From a virus: a DNA stretch of 56,894 nt. The number at the start of each line of letters is the position of its first letter. Position 1 is the first letter of the stretch. Shown here piece after piece: positions 8,463 to 18,132 of this stretch. The notes under the pieces were generated by a model. The model was not told the DNA's origin. It saw nothing but the letters and a program-made list of their open reading frames with translations, and did no database searches. The DNA is taken from the IMG/VR virus record IMGVR_UViG_3300033144_008156, positions 1 to 56,894 of that record. The stretch is one strand, 5' to 3'. The position numbers were made by a program, and so were the translations under genes.

Positions 8463-11400
8463 ATGGCAAATAAATCTAAATATGGATATAAGGCAAATAG
8501 CCCTGATAGATTTGACCCATATAATATCATTCCAGGAACAGCTCAAGGCACAGATATTACCATGAATGGGGTTCCTCCTGGTACAGACATCTTAGGAATA
8601 GATAATTTAGGAAATAAACAAATCATGACTGAAGGTAATTATACCTTCCCAGGAAGTTCAGTATATGAAGTTCCTTTACCAAAACATCAATCCCCAAATA
8701 CTGGAATAGATTACGGTAATGCTTACATGCAAGCTACCCAAAATTATAATGATGAATTAGCAAGAGTTCAAGGAGTAAATACTAAAACCTTAGATCTGGC
8801 TAGATCAGCAGTTGCAAATGAAAGAGACTTTACTAGGGGGTTAACAGAAAGCCCAAGAGATATAGCAGGAAAAGAATCTGTTGATACATATGGAGATGTA
8901 AAAGACGGTACTCATTATGGGATTCCCGGGTATTTTAAAACTGCAGAAGGAAAGTATGGATGCTATGGAGATAGTTGTATAACTGCAGCTACTACCATAA
9001 AAAAAGAAGCAGGTGCCACTTCTCTTAAAGGAAAACCCTCTAGAATTACTACAGGAAATGAAACTTTTGCTGGTAGGGCCGTAAATGAAGGATATGAAAA
9101 AGTATCCAAAGCTCAGCCAGGAGACATCGTTCAATTTGGAATTCCTGGAAGACATGCTGTAATTAAAGGAGAAGGGGACGATGTTTATTATGATCCAGGA
9201 TTATATACATCAGAGGCCCCCTATACAAAAGATAGCTATTCAAACTATATGAAATCTTATGGAAATGAAGCAAGTTTCTATAGATATGTCGGAAAATTAA
9301 AAGAACTAGAGGCAGCTCAACTTGCTGCTAGTCGTGCAATGTCTACTAACACACAACCAATGCCTACTATGCCTATTAAATCAAATATGCCCCAATCTTC
9401 AGATTACTCTCCTATAAGTCCTACTGCATCTATTCCTGAACTTTCAGCATATAGGTCGAGAAAAGGACCTTTTAAAAGACTACAAAAAGGAGGAGATTTA
9501 CCTATGTATCAATCTTCTGGTATATCTATTCCTATTGGAAAAGGAGCAAATAAAGGAACTCTTCGACAGAAAGAATCCTCCTTAATGGAAAGTATAGGAG
9601 ACTATTTTGGAGTAAATAAACCCCAAAGATATGATGTTCCCAGACTTAACTTAGAAACTGGAAAGTGGGAAGACCAGCCTTATTTCACATCTCGTAAAAA
9701 AGAATTTCAAAGAACAGGACTAGAACCTACATTTACATTTACATCTGCAGGAGGACCAGGTGTGGGAAGTAGATGGTATTTTCCATATTCTGATCCTATA
9801 GGACTAGGATGGGAGACTGATATAGACCCTACGGGACCTGGATTTGGGCCTTTAGTAGCCAATAGTCTAATGAAAAGAGGGACAGACTATATAGGTAGAA
9901 AATTCGGAGGAGATAATTGGTATAATGCTCCAGGAAATTTCTTTAAAGACATGAACTGGCCTCCTGGATATACATATGGGGGAATAGAATGGGCAGGAAA
10001 CTTACCTGCTCCCTTTATAGGAGCTACAGTTACAATGGATGATACTGAGAGATTGCAGCATTGGTTAGATCTTCCAGAACATGAAACAAAGAAAAAAGGG
10101 GCTTCTGCTTTTATGCATGGATTGGGACCTGGATTATATGGATGGAATAAAGGACCTACAATAGGAGGAAGATTTCAAGTAACTAATCCTTTTAACCCTG
10201 TGGGAAAACCTTTATGGCAATCTCCTGATTTCTTCGGAGGAAGAAGACTCCATAATCCTATTAGTGGTACAGGAGAAGGTATAGGAGGAAGAATGGGATT
10301 AAGAGGAGGGAATATAATCCCAAAATGGGAAATGCCTGGATTCACAAGATATCTAAATCCCTTTAGCAAATTTAAGGAACCTATTGAAGCGTCAGTTAGA
10401 GGGGGATTTGCAGATATTCTAAGCGAAACTAAAGAAGGGGCAAAAGAGCTAATGAAAGAGAATAAAAATCTTTCAAAAGCAAATGCAATGAAAAAGGCAT
10501 ATACAGATATAACTGGAAAATTTGATTTTAGTCCAGAATCAAAAAGTAAAATGTTTAGAAATAGAATATCTCAGACAGGTGTTCCAAAAGTATTGGATAA
10601 AGCAGGAGAGGCTTTATATGGCACAGAAGGAGCAGCAGCATATCAGAAAGGAAGTAAGAATACATTAGCTAATTGGATGAGAAATGCTAAATTAAATTAC
10701 GGTAAAGTAATTAATCATCCTTGGGTATGGAAAGGATTAGCAAGAGGTTTAATGCTTCCTGATGCCGCTAATCTTGTAGAAGGAGCAATGCATAAAGAGG
10801 GAGAACCTGTAAAAGACTGGTGGAGATACTTTAATGAAGATCAATTTGGATTAAATGATCCTGACTTACAATCCTCTGCCCATTTAGGAGCATATAGCGG
10901 AGTTCAAGAATGGTTTAATAGAAAAGACCCTGTTACAGGAGCAAAAACTAGAGAAACTCCTGAAGAAAGAATACACAAAACTGCTTCTTCTGTATATGAT
11001 AAAGAATTTAAAAAGAAACATGGAAGTACAGAAAAACAAATAGCAGATAAGTATAAAGGAAAAGGAGATGTATATTACGACAAAGATGGAAAAATTTATA
11101 AAATACCAAAAGACACAAAATTAGAATTCCCTGGCCAGTGGGAGAGAGATAAGAGACAAAGGGATAAAAAAGAGTTTCAATGGCAAGCAGCTCTTAAATT
11201 AGATAGTGGCAAATATGTTGACTTATGGACTTACGACCCTAGATTACTAGAAGAGGCAGGAGAAAAAGCTCCAGAGATAACTGGAAAGAAAATAGCAAAA
11301 GATAAGGCAGCATATGATAAAGAACAATATATAAAGAAACAAATGTGGAAAGCTAAAAATCCACTTGTTGGATCTAAACTTAAAAAAGGAGGAAATCTTC

Positions 11401-13619
11401 CTACAAATTCAAATACTATGGCACGAAAAAAGAAATTACCTAGGTATCAAAGTACAAACAATGATCTTGCTCCTTGGATGACACAAGGACTAGGAGAAAA
11501 TGCCATGTATGATACAAGTCTTCAAGGATCAGATTATAATTTTGAAGCTACCCCCTATGCAGATGCCTTAGGTAGTGCAGAAGGAGGAGGAGGGGGAGGT
11601 GGAATGCCTTGGATGAGCTTGATTAATTCTGCCATAGGAGCAGGAACTTCAATGTACGCAGCTAACCAGTTATCAAAAAATGTTGAACAACCTAAGCCAC
11701 AAATTCCTTATATGGATTTATGGAGAGACCAACAAAAGATGTTAGAAGGTAGAAGATCTAAGAGTGCTTATAATACAGACTATCCTACAGCAAGTGCCTT
11801 AGGATTTCTTCCCTCTTCTTCAACTTCTCCATTATATGCTGAAAAAGGAGGTAAATTGCCTATGTATCAAAGTCCTTCAAATTATCTTCCTGATCCTTTT
11901 ATTAATGCTGAAATAGAATTAACACCCGGAAAGTGGGATGTTCCCTCAAGTGGATTTTTAAATGACCCCTCCCTACATATAGGAAAACAATCAGGAGGTG
12001 TAGGTGCCCCTTCTAATTCTGAAGAGGATAGATTGAATGCAATACAAAATGCTTTAAGAACAGCAAACGCATTAAGAAGTATACAACACCCAGATCAAGT
12101 TAAATTTAATAGACTAAAAGAAGAACAGAGCAGGAATAGGAAAGGGTATAAAAGAGGAGGGAATCTGCCTAGATATCAATCTTCTATGGAGCCAACATCT
12201 TCAGGAGGACCTGTTGCTCGTCCAAACTTTACTTCTGCAGGAGGGCCGGGGATTGGGGCCACAATAGAAAGAATGAATAAAGAACTTAACCTTTATAACT
12301 CTGATGATGCATATAAATTGGTAAAGCCTAGATTCTCAAATATGCATCCTGTGCAAAAAGCAATGATGCTTAAAACAGCTGCAGATAAGGGATGGAATAA
12401 GGTAAAAAAAGCAGCAGAAAATACCCTAAGTCTGGACCCTATGAATAGGATTCTGTTTGAACAACATAATGCATTAGAAAGAGGAGGTAATTTACCTAGA
12501 TATCAATCTTCTAATAGAGGAATTTCAACAAAGATAGATGCTACTGGAACTAACATACATGTGCCTGAAACTATTAATTTATCTCCATATGATGAAGAAT
12601 CTAATTCAAAAATAGATGCAAGAGCAAAAGATAAGGCAGCAGGTCTTGGACCGTTGACAGATTGGGCTGAAGATTATTTTAGAGATCAGATATTCAAATA
12701 TGCAACAGATAGTGTTGTTCCTTCAGGATGGGACAGAAATAAGTATTTTCATGATAATAGAGAGGGAAATTGGAGAAAATGGAAAGGTCCAAGAGATGTC
12801 ACCCATAATGTTGACCGTTCTTGGTTCACCAAGAAGGACAGAGATGAAGCTTCTTTAAAAAGACGAGAGCCACCATACAATCCCCAATCAATAAAAATGA
12901 AACAACAAGGGGGTAATTTGCCTAAATACCAAAGTACAGGGCAGGAATTTCAAACAGCACCTCAAACCTTATATCAAGCAAATACAGCATATGATCCTTT
13001 TAATCAAGGAAAGCCCCAATCTGTACAGGTAGGTCCTCGCACACAAAATGCATTTTGGGATAACTATGCAACCCATGATTGGGGAAAAGATTCTGATATA
13101 GCTCATCAACAATATGGAAATAGAATTGCTCCGGGATCTTTTGGAAGAGATATGAGATTTGCATATGAAGATGACACACAAGAGCCTCAACCAGGGGAAA
13201 GATCATATGGTATGGATGCTAGTAGATTTGATTGGGGCAACCTTCCTACATATGAGCCTTCTAATACTGATGGAGACCCTAATCAAAATGACTATACTAT
13301 TCCAAGTGCTTTTGGGCCTATGGCACAAAGAGGAGGTTATTTACCTCGATATCAAAATTCAAATACTGCAATGAGTGGTCCAAATGCTGAAATAGAAAAT
13401 TTGGAAGTAGTAGAATCACCTGGAAGACCTGCAGTACCTACAAATGGAGGATCATTGGTAGACCTTGCAGATGGTTATCAATTAGCTGTAGGAAATACCC
13501 ACGAAGAAGGTGGGATAGATGTAAATGCTAAGGGAGGATTTGTATACTCAGATACTCTTAAAATAGAAGATACTTCTGATGGAAAAGATCTTTTAGAATC
13601 ACTTAAAATTTTAACATAA
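8463..13619 (+). CDS. Giant virion cargo protein with cysteine-peptidase-like domain and repeated GGxLPxYQ motifs, 1718 aa
   Basis: Residues about 140-280 resemble an NlpC/P60-CHAP or papain-like peptidase: C167/C172 in a GCYGDSCITAAT segment, then AQPGDIVQF and H231 in GRHAVIKG. The rest is divided by a short motif, (K/R/Q)GG(N/D/K/Y)LPxYQ(S/N), at residues 343, 1129, 1232, 1341, 1483 and 1624. A split copy lies at 976-980 and 991-998, and a degenerate one near 1592. FTSAGGPG(V/I)G occurs twice (near 427 and 1257), and there is a Gly7 run near 1041. The C-terminus (about 1667-1700) carries GNTHEEGGI and a YSDTL segment, a pattern I recall from large Bacteroidetes phage proteins. The stop overlaps the next start (TAATG). 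I infer a virion cargo protein; the peptidase could digest peptidoglycan or cleave at the repeated motifs. Confidence 0.7.
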   Translation: MANKSKYGYKANSPDRFDPYNIIPGTAQGTDITMNGVPPGTDILGIDNLGNKQIMTEGNYTFPGSSVYEVPLPKHQSPNTGIDYGNAYMQATQNYNDELARVQGVNTKTLDLARSAVANERDFTRGLTESPRDIAGKESVDTYGDVKDGTHYGIPGYFKTAEGKYGCYGDSCITAATTIKKEAGATSLKGKPSRITTGNETFAGRAVNEGYEKVSKAQPGDIVQFGIPGRHAVIKGEGDDVYYDPGLYTSEAPYTKDSYSNYMKSYGNEASFYRYVGKLKELEAAQLAASRAMSTNTQPMPTMPIKSNMPQSSDYSPISPTASIPELSAYRSRKGPFKRLQKGGDLPMYQSSGISIPIGKGANKGTLRQKESSLMESIGDYFGVNKPQRYDVPRLNLETGKWEDQPYFTSRKKEFQRTGLEPTFTFTSAGGPGVGSRWYFPYSDPIGLGWETDIDPTGPGFGPLVANSLMKRGTDYIGRKFGGDNWYNAPGNFFKDMNWPPGYTYGGIEWAGNLPAPFIGATVTMDDTERLQHWLDLPEHETKKKGASAFMHGLGPGLYGWNKGPTIGGRFQVTNPFNPVGKPLWQSPDFFGGRRLHNPISGTGEGIGGRMGLRGGNIIPKWEMPGFTRYLNPFSKFKEPIEASVRGGFADILSETKEGAKELMKENKNLSKANAMKKAYTDITGKFDFSPESKSKMFRNRISQTGVPKVLDKAGEALYGTEGAAAYQKGSKNTLANWMRNAKLNYGKVINHPWVWKGLARGLMLPDAANLVEGAMHKEGEPVKDWWRYFNEDQFGLNDPDLQSSAHLGAYSGVQEWFNRKDPVTGAKTRETPEERIHKTASSVYDKEFKKKHGSTEKQIADKYKGKGDVYYDKDGKIYKIPKDTKLEFPGQWERDKRQRDKKEFQWQAALKLDSGKYVDLWTYDPRLLEEAGEKAPEITGKKIAKDKAAYDKEQYIKKQMWKAKNPLVGSKLKKGGNLPTNSNTMARKKKLPRYQSTNNDLAPWMTQGLGENAMYDTSLQGSDYNFEATPYADALGSAEGGGGGGGMPWMSLINSAIGAGTSMYAANQLSKNVEQPKPQIPYMDLWRDQQKMLEGRRSKSAYNTDYPTASALGFLPSSSTSPLYAEKGGKLPMYQSPSNYLPDPFINAEIELTPGKWDVPSSGFLNDPSLHIGKQSGGVGAPSNSEEDRLNAIQNALRTANALRSIQHPDQVKFNRLKEEQSRNRKGYKRGGNLPRYQSSMEPTSSGGPVARPNFTSAGGPGIGATIERMNKELNLYNSDDAYKLVKPRFSNMHPVQKAMMLKTAADKGWNKVKKAAENTLSLDPMNRILFEQHNALERGGNLPRYQSSNRGISTKIDATGTNIHVPETINLSPYDEESNSKIDARAKDKAAGLGPLTDWAEDYFRDQIFKYATDSVVPSGWDRNKYFHDNREGNWRKWKGPRDVTHNVDRSWFTKKDRDEASLKRREPPYNPQSIKMKQQGGNLPKYQSTGQEFQTAPQTLYQANTAYDPFNQGKPQSVQVGPRTQNAFWDNYATHDWGKDSDIAHQQYGNRIAPGSFGRDMRFAYEDDTQEPQPGERSYGMDASRFDWGNLPTYEPSNTDGDPNQNDYTIPSAFGPMAQRGGYLPRYQNSNTAMSGPNAEIENLEVVESPGRPAVPTNGGSLVDLADGYQLAVGNTHEEGGIDVNAKGGFVYSDTLKIEDTSDGKDLLESLKILT

Positions 13620-15670
13620 TGGCAACAACATACGCAGAAATAGCACAAAAACTAGCTACAAAAAAAGGACAGGCAGAAGAGGAGTTAAAAACAACTAACG
13701 AGCCTACAAAAAAAGCTAGCTTAAAATTGTTGATACAGAAAATAACAGCAGCTCTTCAAAAGCTAAAAGATTCTCAAAAGATGCATCCTGAAGCTGAAGA
13801 TCCTACAGCTCAAATGCAGGGGGGACAACAGCAAATGCCTCAGCAAATGCCTATGCCTCAGCAACAAATGGCACAACAACAAGTTCCTCAGCAACAGATG
13901 CCTATGCCTCAACCAGGAATGCAACAACAGATGCAACAACCAATGGGGTATGCTAAAACTGGAGGACACTTACCTCAATATCAAAGTACTAGGCATGGAT
14001 TACCATATGACCACCTATCTCCCTATGAGAACATATCTATGGATTTCCATGCTCAGAACTATGGGGACTATGGTAAGAATATTCATGAAGTATCTGAAGG
14101 AAAAAGCAAATCTTCTCTCTTAAGAAGGAAAGAACCTAATACTAAAAGAAAAACAGCAAAATTCTATTGGGATTTGAATAATGACTTTTATGATGATGCA
14201 TTAACATCTGAGGATTATAGTATTTATGAGAAAGTAAAATATGATAAAGACGGTAATCCAAAAAAAATAAAACAAAGGAAATGGGACTATACTGGTGATA
14301 ATATCCCATGGGATGTAAAAAAAGGAAAGACTATTGCAAAATGGAAGAAAAAAAGAAGTGGGAGAGAAAAATATACAGTATATGACGACACTGAAGGTTA
14401 TACAGAAAAAATTACAGGAAGTTTACCTAAGTATTTTAGTGGAGGAGATGTAGATTGGGGAGAATTTGCTACAGAAACAGGACAAGGAGCATTACAAGGA
14501 GCACCCGGAGGTATATGGGGAGCATTGGGAATGGCAGCAATCAAAGGAGGTTCAAATCTATATTCACAGTATACAATAGGGGGAGCAAAAGAAGAACAAG
14601 AAAAACTTAATGAAACAGCAGCAAAAGAGGAAGAAGCACAAAAAGATAAATATAAAGCTTTAACTCAGTTTATAAAACCTGCAGAACCCACAGATCCTTT
14701 TTATACAGCTAGCTTACCTAAAGGAAAGAGCTGGCAATCTATAGAGAGTGGTAATTTTGCTCCTGCATTAGGTTCTTCCAGTTTTAAAACACCTTTTTAT
14801 CAATCTTCAAGTGGAAATCTTCCTGATCCTGATCCTGACATGACCATTTATGACTATAAGGCAGCAGAAAAAGAAGCACAAAAAGGAGGTAAAAAGAAAA
14901 ATAAGAATAAAAAGCCACCATTAACTCCGGCAGAAAAAGCAGAAAGAGATGCTAAAAGAACAGGGCAATTAGAGGAATTTCTTTATATGATGCAAAAATA
15001 TGGTCCTGTATTTGGAAATTTGGCAATGGCTCAAGATAAAGATAAATATCCCGGATTCTATACTCCTACAGCTCCTTTGAACTATGATACTACTAGAGAA
15101 TATATGGGAGAAGCAGCAGATGCCTTCAGGGAAGGAAGTATGTATAATCCAAGAAATGCTCTGACAGCAGCAGCTCATGCTAAAGATGCAGGTATATACA
15201 ATGCTCAAAATGCAGCATCTCCTTCAGTAGCTCTTGCTTTACAAAATAAAGTAACAGGAGATCATGCAGATAGGCTAGGAGGTATATATGCAGATGCTGA
15301 TAATATAAATGCATCTAGGGCAATGAATAAAGGGCAAGGATTAGCTCAAATAGGCCAACTAGAAGCAGGGCTTGCAGGTCAAGAATATGAGAGACTACAG
15401 AATGCTTATGGTCTAGGAACTAAAGAACAGGCAAATGTATGGAATCAAGGAGCACTATTAGATGCTACTCAACGACAGTTTTATCAGCAAGCATTAATGG
15501 ATCAATCAAAAGGTGCTCAAACAGATAAATTAATGGCAGGAAAAGAATATAATGATCTAATAAGAGCAGGATTATTAGGATCTATGTTCCCTAATTATAG
15601 TTATGATGCAAATAATCCTTTGGGAGGAATTTCATTTACTGACTATGCATCAGGAGTATCTGATACTTAA
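13619..15670 (+). CDS. Virion cargo protein with Gln/Met/Pro-rich linker, 683 aa
   Basis: The protein starts with a short lysine-rich coiled-coil-like region. A low-complexity Q/M/P segment follows (about residues 64-112, repeated QQQMPMPQ-type units). At 115-124 there is GGHLPQYQST, the same motif that is repeated in the preceding protein. A degenerate copy (GSLPKYFSGG) occurs near 267 and another partial one (FYQSSSGNLP) near 395. The second half is helical and alanine-rich, with repeated short helices and no membrane segment. It is coupled to the upstream gene by a TAATG overlap and is followed 11 bp later by the 816-aa gene. Sharing the motif with its neighbour suggests that both belong to the same complex or are handled by the same protease. 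The function is otherwise unknown. Confidence 0.7.
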   Translation: MATTYAEIAQKLATKKGQAEEELKTTNEPTKKASLKLLIQKITAALQKLKDSQKMHPEAEDPTAQMQGGQQQMPQQMPMPQQQMAQQQVPQQQMPMPQPGMQQQMQQPMGYAKTGGHLPQYQSTRHGLPYDHLSPYENISMDFHAQNYGDYGKNIHEVSEGKSKSSLLRRKEPNTKRKTAKFYWDLNNDFYDDALTSEDYSIYEKVKYDKDGNPKKIKQRKWDYTGDNIPWDVKKGKTIAKWKKKRSGREKYTVYDDTEGYTEKITGSLPKYFSGGDVDWGEFATETGQGALQGAPGGIWGALGMAAIKGGSNLYSQYTIGGAKEEQEKLNETAAKEEEAQKDKYKALTQFIKPAEPTDPFYTASLPKGKSWQSIESGNFAPALGSSSFKTPFYQSSSGNLPDPDPDMTIYDYKAAEKEAQKGGKKKNKNKKPPLTPAEKAERDAKRTGQLEEFLYMMQKYGPVFGNLAMAQDKDKYPGFYTPTAPLNYDTTREYMGEAADAFREGSMYNPRNALTAAAHAKDAGIYNAQNAASPSVALALQNKVTGDHADRLGGIYADADNINASRAMNKGQGLAQIGQLEAGLAGQEYERLQNAYGLGTKEQANVWNQGALLDATQRQFYQQALMDQSKGAQTDKLMAGKEYNDLIRAGLLGSMFPNYSYDANNPLGGISFTDYASGVSDT

Positions 15671-15681
15671 AATATAAAGAC

Positions 15682-18132
15682 ATGGCGATAAATATATATG
15701 ATAGGCCTATGCAGGCTGAATTTATGGACACTTATACTCCTATGCCTTATCAAGAGATATTGCAGGCAATGAATATGCGGCAACAGCAGCATGACAAAGG
15801 AGTAGCATTAGAAGAAGACCTACAAGATACATTATTTAAAGTCCAAGCTCTTCAACAAGATAAAGCTAAAAGAAATTTAAAGCAGGACGAGTATGAAAAT
15901 GCCATAAGTGATAAAGTAGCAAGCTATGGAGGAGAATATGCAAGATTAATTCCTTTTATTAATGAACAGCGAAAGAAATTGCATAAAGATATGACAAGAG
16001 GAGATTTTGCAGCCATGGAAAAAAGTCATGATAAAGGAATGAAGTATCTGGAGAGAATGGAAAAACTTTATGATAAAGGAAAAATAGATAAAGATTTAAA
16101 ACAATTTCTCGAAGCACAGTCTTTTTCAGAATATTCAGGAATAGGGGAAATGCAGGCAGATGGTAGTTATAATATTTTTAGTGGGCAAGACCCTGCTATG
16201 TTAAAGGAAAGTCTAGCAGACCAAGCAATGAAGGCCATAAAGGGATGGGGAGTAGATGAGCGTAGAATGGACTATGACAAAGTTTATAAGAGAGGTCCCA
16301 AAACTAAAGAACATCCAGAAGGTCAATTAATTCTAGACGCTAATGGTCAGCCCCAGCCAGTTTTTTACAATTTTAGGCAGAAAAGATATGTATCTGACCA
16401 AGAAGTATATGATTCATTATTCCAGAGCCTAGCTTCTGAACCAGGAAATAGGTTATACACTCAACAAAGAGCAGAGATGCAAAGTTATGGCTTAGAACCT
16501 GAAGATTTAAAGATGACTACAATGGAAGAAGGGCCTGACGGTAAAATGGTACCTACAGTGTCATTAGCAGACAGCCCTGAGGAATGGGAAAATTGGAAAA
16601 TAAATAAAATGTTCCACGATGCTATTGCCCCAGCAGCTAATAAAGCAGGATTTGTACAATATAAAAATAAATACCAAAAAGATTGGGAAGCTGCAGCTGC
16701 ATATAAAGATCAACTAAAAATACCTATTTCTCCCGACATTACTACACTATTAGATGCACTTCAATTTGAAGGAGTTGCAGGAGGAAGTCAGAAAAAACTA
16801 GATGAAAATATAGATGCTTATCAAACAGCTGCAGATAACATAATAGGAGATTTAGATTCATATAGTCTTCTAAAGGGTATTCCAGCTCGTGCAAATTCTA
16901 CTAGTGATGCTGAGTATTTCAAAGCTTTAAAAGAATCTCCTAACATAGATATAGATTTAGTTAATCAGAAGGAACAGGCCTACTATGGAAATCTCAGAAA
17001 GATTTCAATAGCCGAGAAGAAAAGAGAAGAAGCAATAGGATGGGTAGAAAAAAACAATCCTGGGCAGAAAGCTATAAAAGATATGTACGGGCATTGGAAT
17101 CCTTATGCTCTCACAGGATTAGTAGTAGATGAGGAAGCAGCACAATTAGGTACTGCACATTCTGTTGAATATGGACTTCAACAAACAAATAAAGAACCTT
17201 CACAAGGAACAGAAGACCCTAATCATTTCTTACACTCAGATCCTAAAGTAGCAGCATTTGTGGAGACCTTAGATGGTCGTATCCCTACTTTAAAAGAAGT
17301 TATAATGGGAATAAATCCAAATGCCACTGAGGAGAATTGGATGGAAGAAGCTCGAAAAATAAAAGAGGCGTATGACTTTAGAAATACTGGAATAGATGAC
17401 TATATGGATGCTACAGATTTTGTAGCTGTAGATGCTACAACAGGGTATGATTTACCAGGAGGAGATGATAGTCCAGAAGCCCAAAAAATGAGAGCTCAAA
17501 CTAGAGAAATAGTGGAGGGAATGGCAGCAAATCCGGCTAACTGGGCTACTTATCCTATATTAGCAGCAGGAGAAGATGCAGAATTCCAAGGAACAACTCT
17601 TAAGCAAATGAATGAGGGATGGGGAGCTTTCTCCAAAAATGATGTCAGATGGGAAAAAGTAGGAGACAAAGCTCAAAACTTATTTATTGATGGGCCCAAT
17701 GTACAACTTACTAGGGATCAAATGCCTGATGGACTCCGATACTGGATGATTCCTGGTACATTAGATGGTAAACCTATAAAATTCATGGTTGATGAGAAAG
17801 CTTTTCATACTCCAGGAATGAAACAATTACAACAAACAGGACTCTATAGAGCAAATGAAATATATCAAGCAGCCCATAGAGAAGGATTAGATAATTGGAA
17901 AGTAGAACATGTTCCAGAATTAGAAGGATTTAGTGTTTACTTTAGATATACAGAACCTATGTCTGCATATAGTCCAGATTATACAAAAGGAGAAGTTAAA
18001 AAAGAAGTAATAATAGACGGTAAAGTTTATGGAGGAAATAAAGGACTTAGCGTAGTAGGGAGCATGATAGATCTGCATAAACAAGGATACAGTGCTGCTG
18101 ATATAAAAACTTTCATGAAAGATTTAAAATAA
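15682..18132 (+). CDS. Virion-associated helical protein, 816 aa
   Basis: No enzymatic motif is visible. The N-terminus (NIYDRPMQAEFMDTYTPMPY) is followed by a glutamine- and lysine-rich helical region suggestive of coiled coil (to about residue 160), then a mixed alpha/beta remainder. I know this N-terminal style (an aromatic/proline stretch before a long helix) from crAss-like structural proteins, but I cannot assign a name. No signal peptide, transmembrane segment or cysteine cluster is seen, and the GGxLPxYQ motif is absent. Its stop overlaps the start of the 2604-aa gene by one base (TAATG), so expression is probably coupled. It lies between the cargo proteins and the polymerase-containing giants, which makes a packaged or ejected protein the most likely role. 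Confidence 0.6.
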   Translation: MAINIYDRPMQAEFMDTYTPMPYQEILQAMNMRQQQHDKGVALEEDLQDTLFKVQALQQDKAKRNLKQDEYENAISDKVASYGGEYARLIPFINEQRKKLHKDMTRGDFAAMEKSHDKGMKYLERMEKLYDKGKIDKDLKQFLEAQSFSEYSGIGEMQADGSYNIFSGQDPAMLKESLADQAMKAIKGWGVDERRMDYDKVYKRGPKTKEHPEGQLILDANGQPQPVFYNFRQKRYVSDQEVYDSLFQSLASEPGNRLYTQQRAEMQSYGLEPEDLKMTTMEEGPDGKMVPTVSLADSPEEWENWKINKMFHDAIAPAANKAGFVQYKNKYQKDWEAAAAYKDQLKIPISPDITTLLDALQFEGVAGGSQKKLDENIDAYQTAADNIIGDLDSYSLLKGIPARANSTSDAEYFKALKESPNIDIDLVNQKEQAYYGNLRKISIAEKKREEAIGWVEKNNPGQKAIKDMYGHWNPYALTGLVVDEEAAQLGTAHSVEYGLQQTNKEPSQGTEDPNHFLHSDPKVAAFVETLDGRIPTLKEVIMGINPNATEENWMEEARKIKEAYDFRNTGIDDYMDATDFVAVDATTGYDLPGGDDSPEAQKMRAQTREIVEGMAANPANWATYPILAAGEDAEFQGTTLKQMNEGWGAFSKNDVRWEKVGDKAQNLFIDGPNVQLTRDQMPDGLRYWMIPGTLDGKPIKFMVDEKAFHTPGMKQLQQTGLYRANEIYQAAHREGLDNWKVEHVPELEGFSVYFRYTEPMSAYSPDYTKGEVKKEVIIDGKVYGGNKGLSVVGSMIDLHKQGYSAADIKTFMKDLK

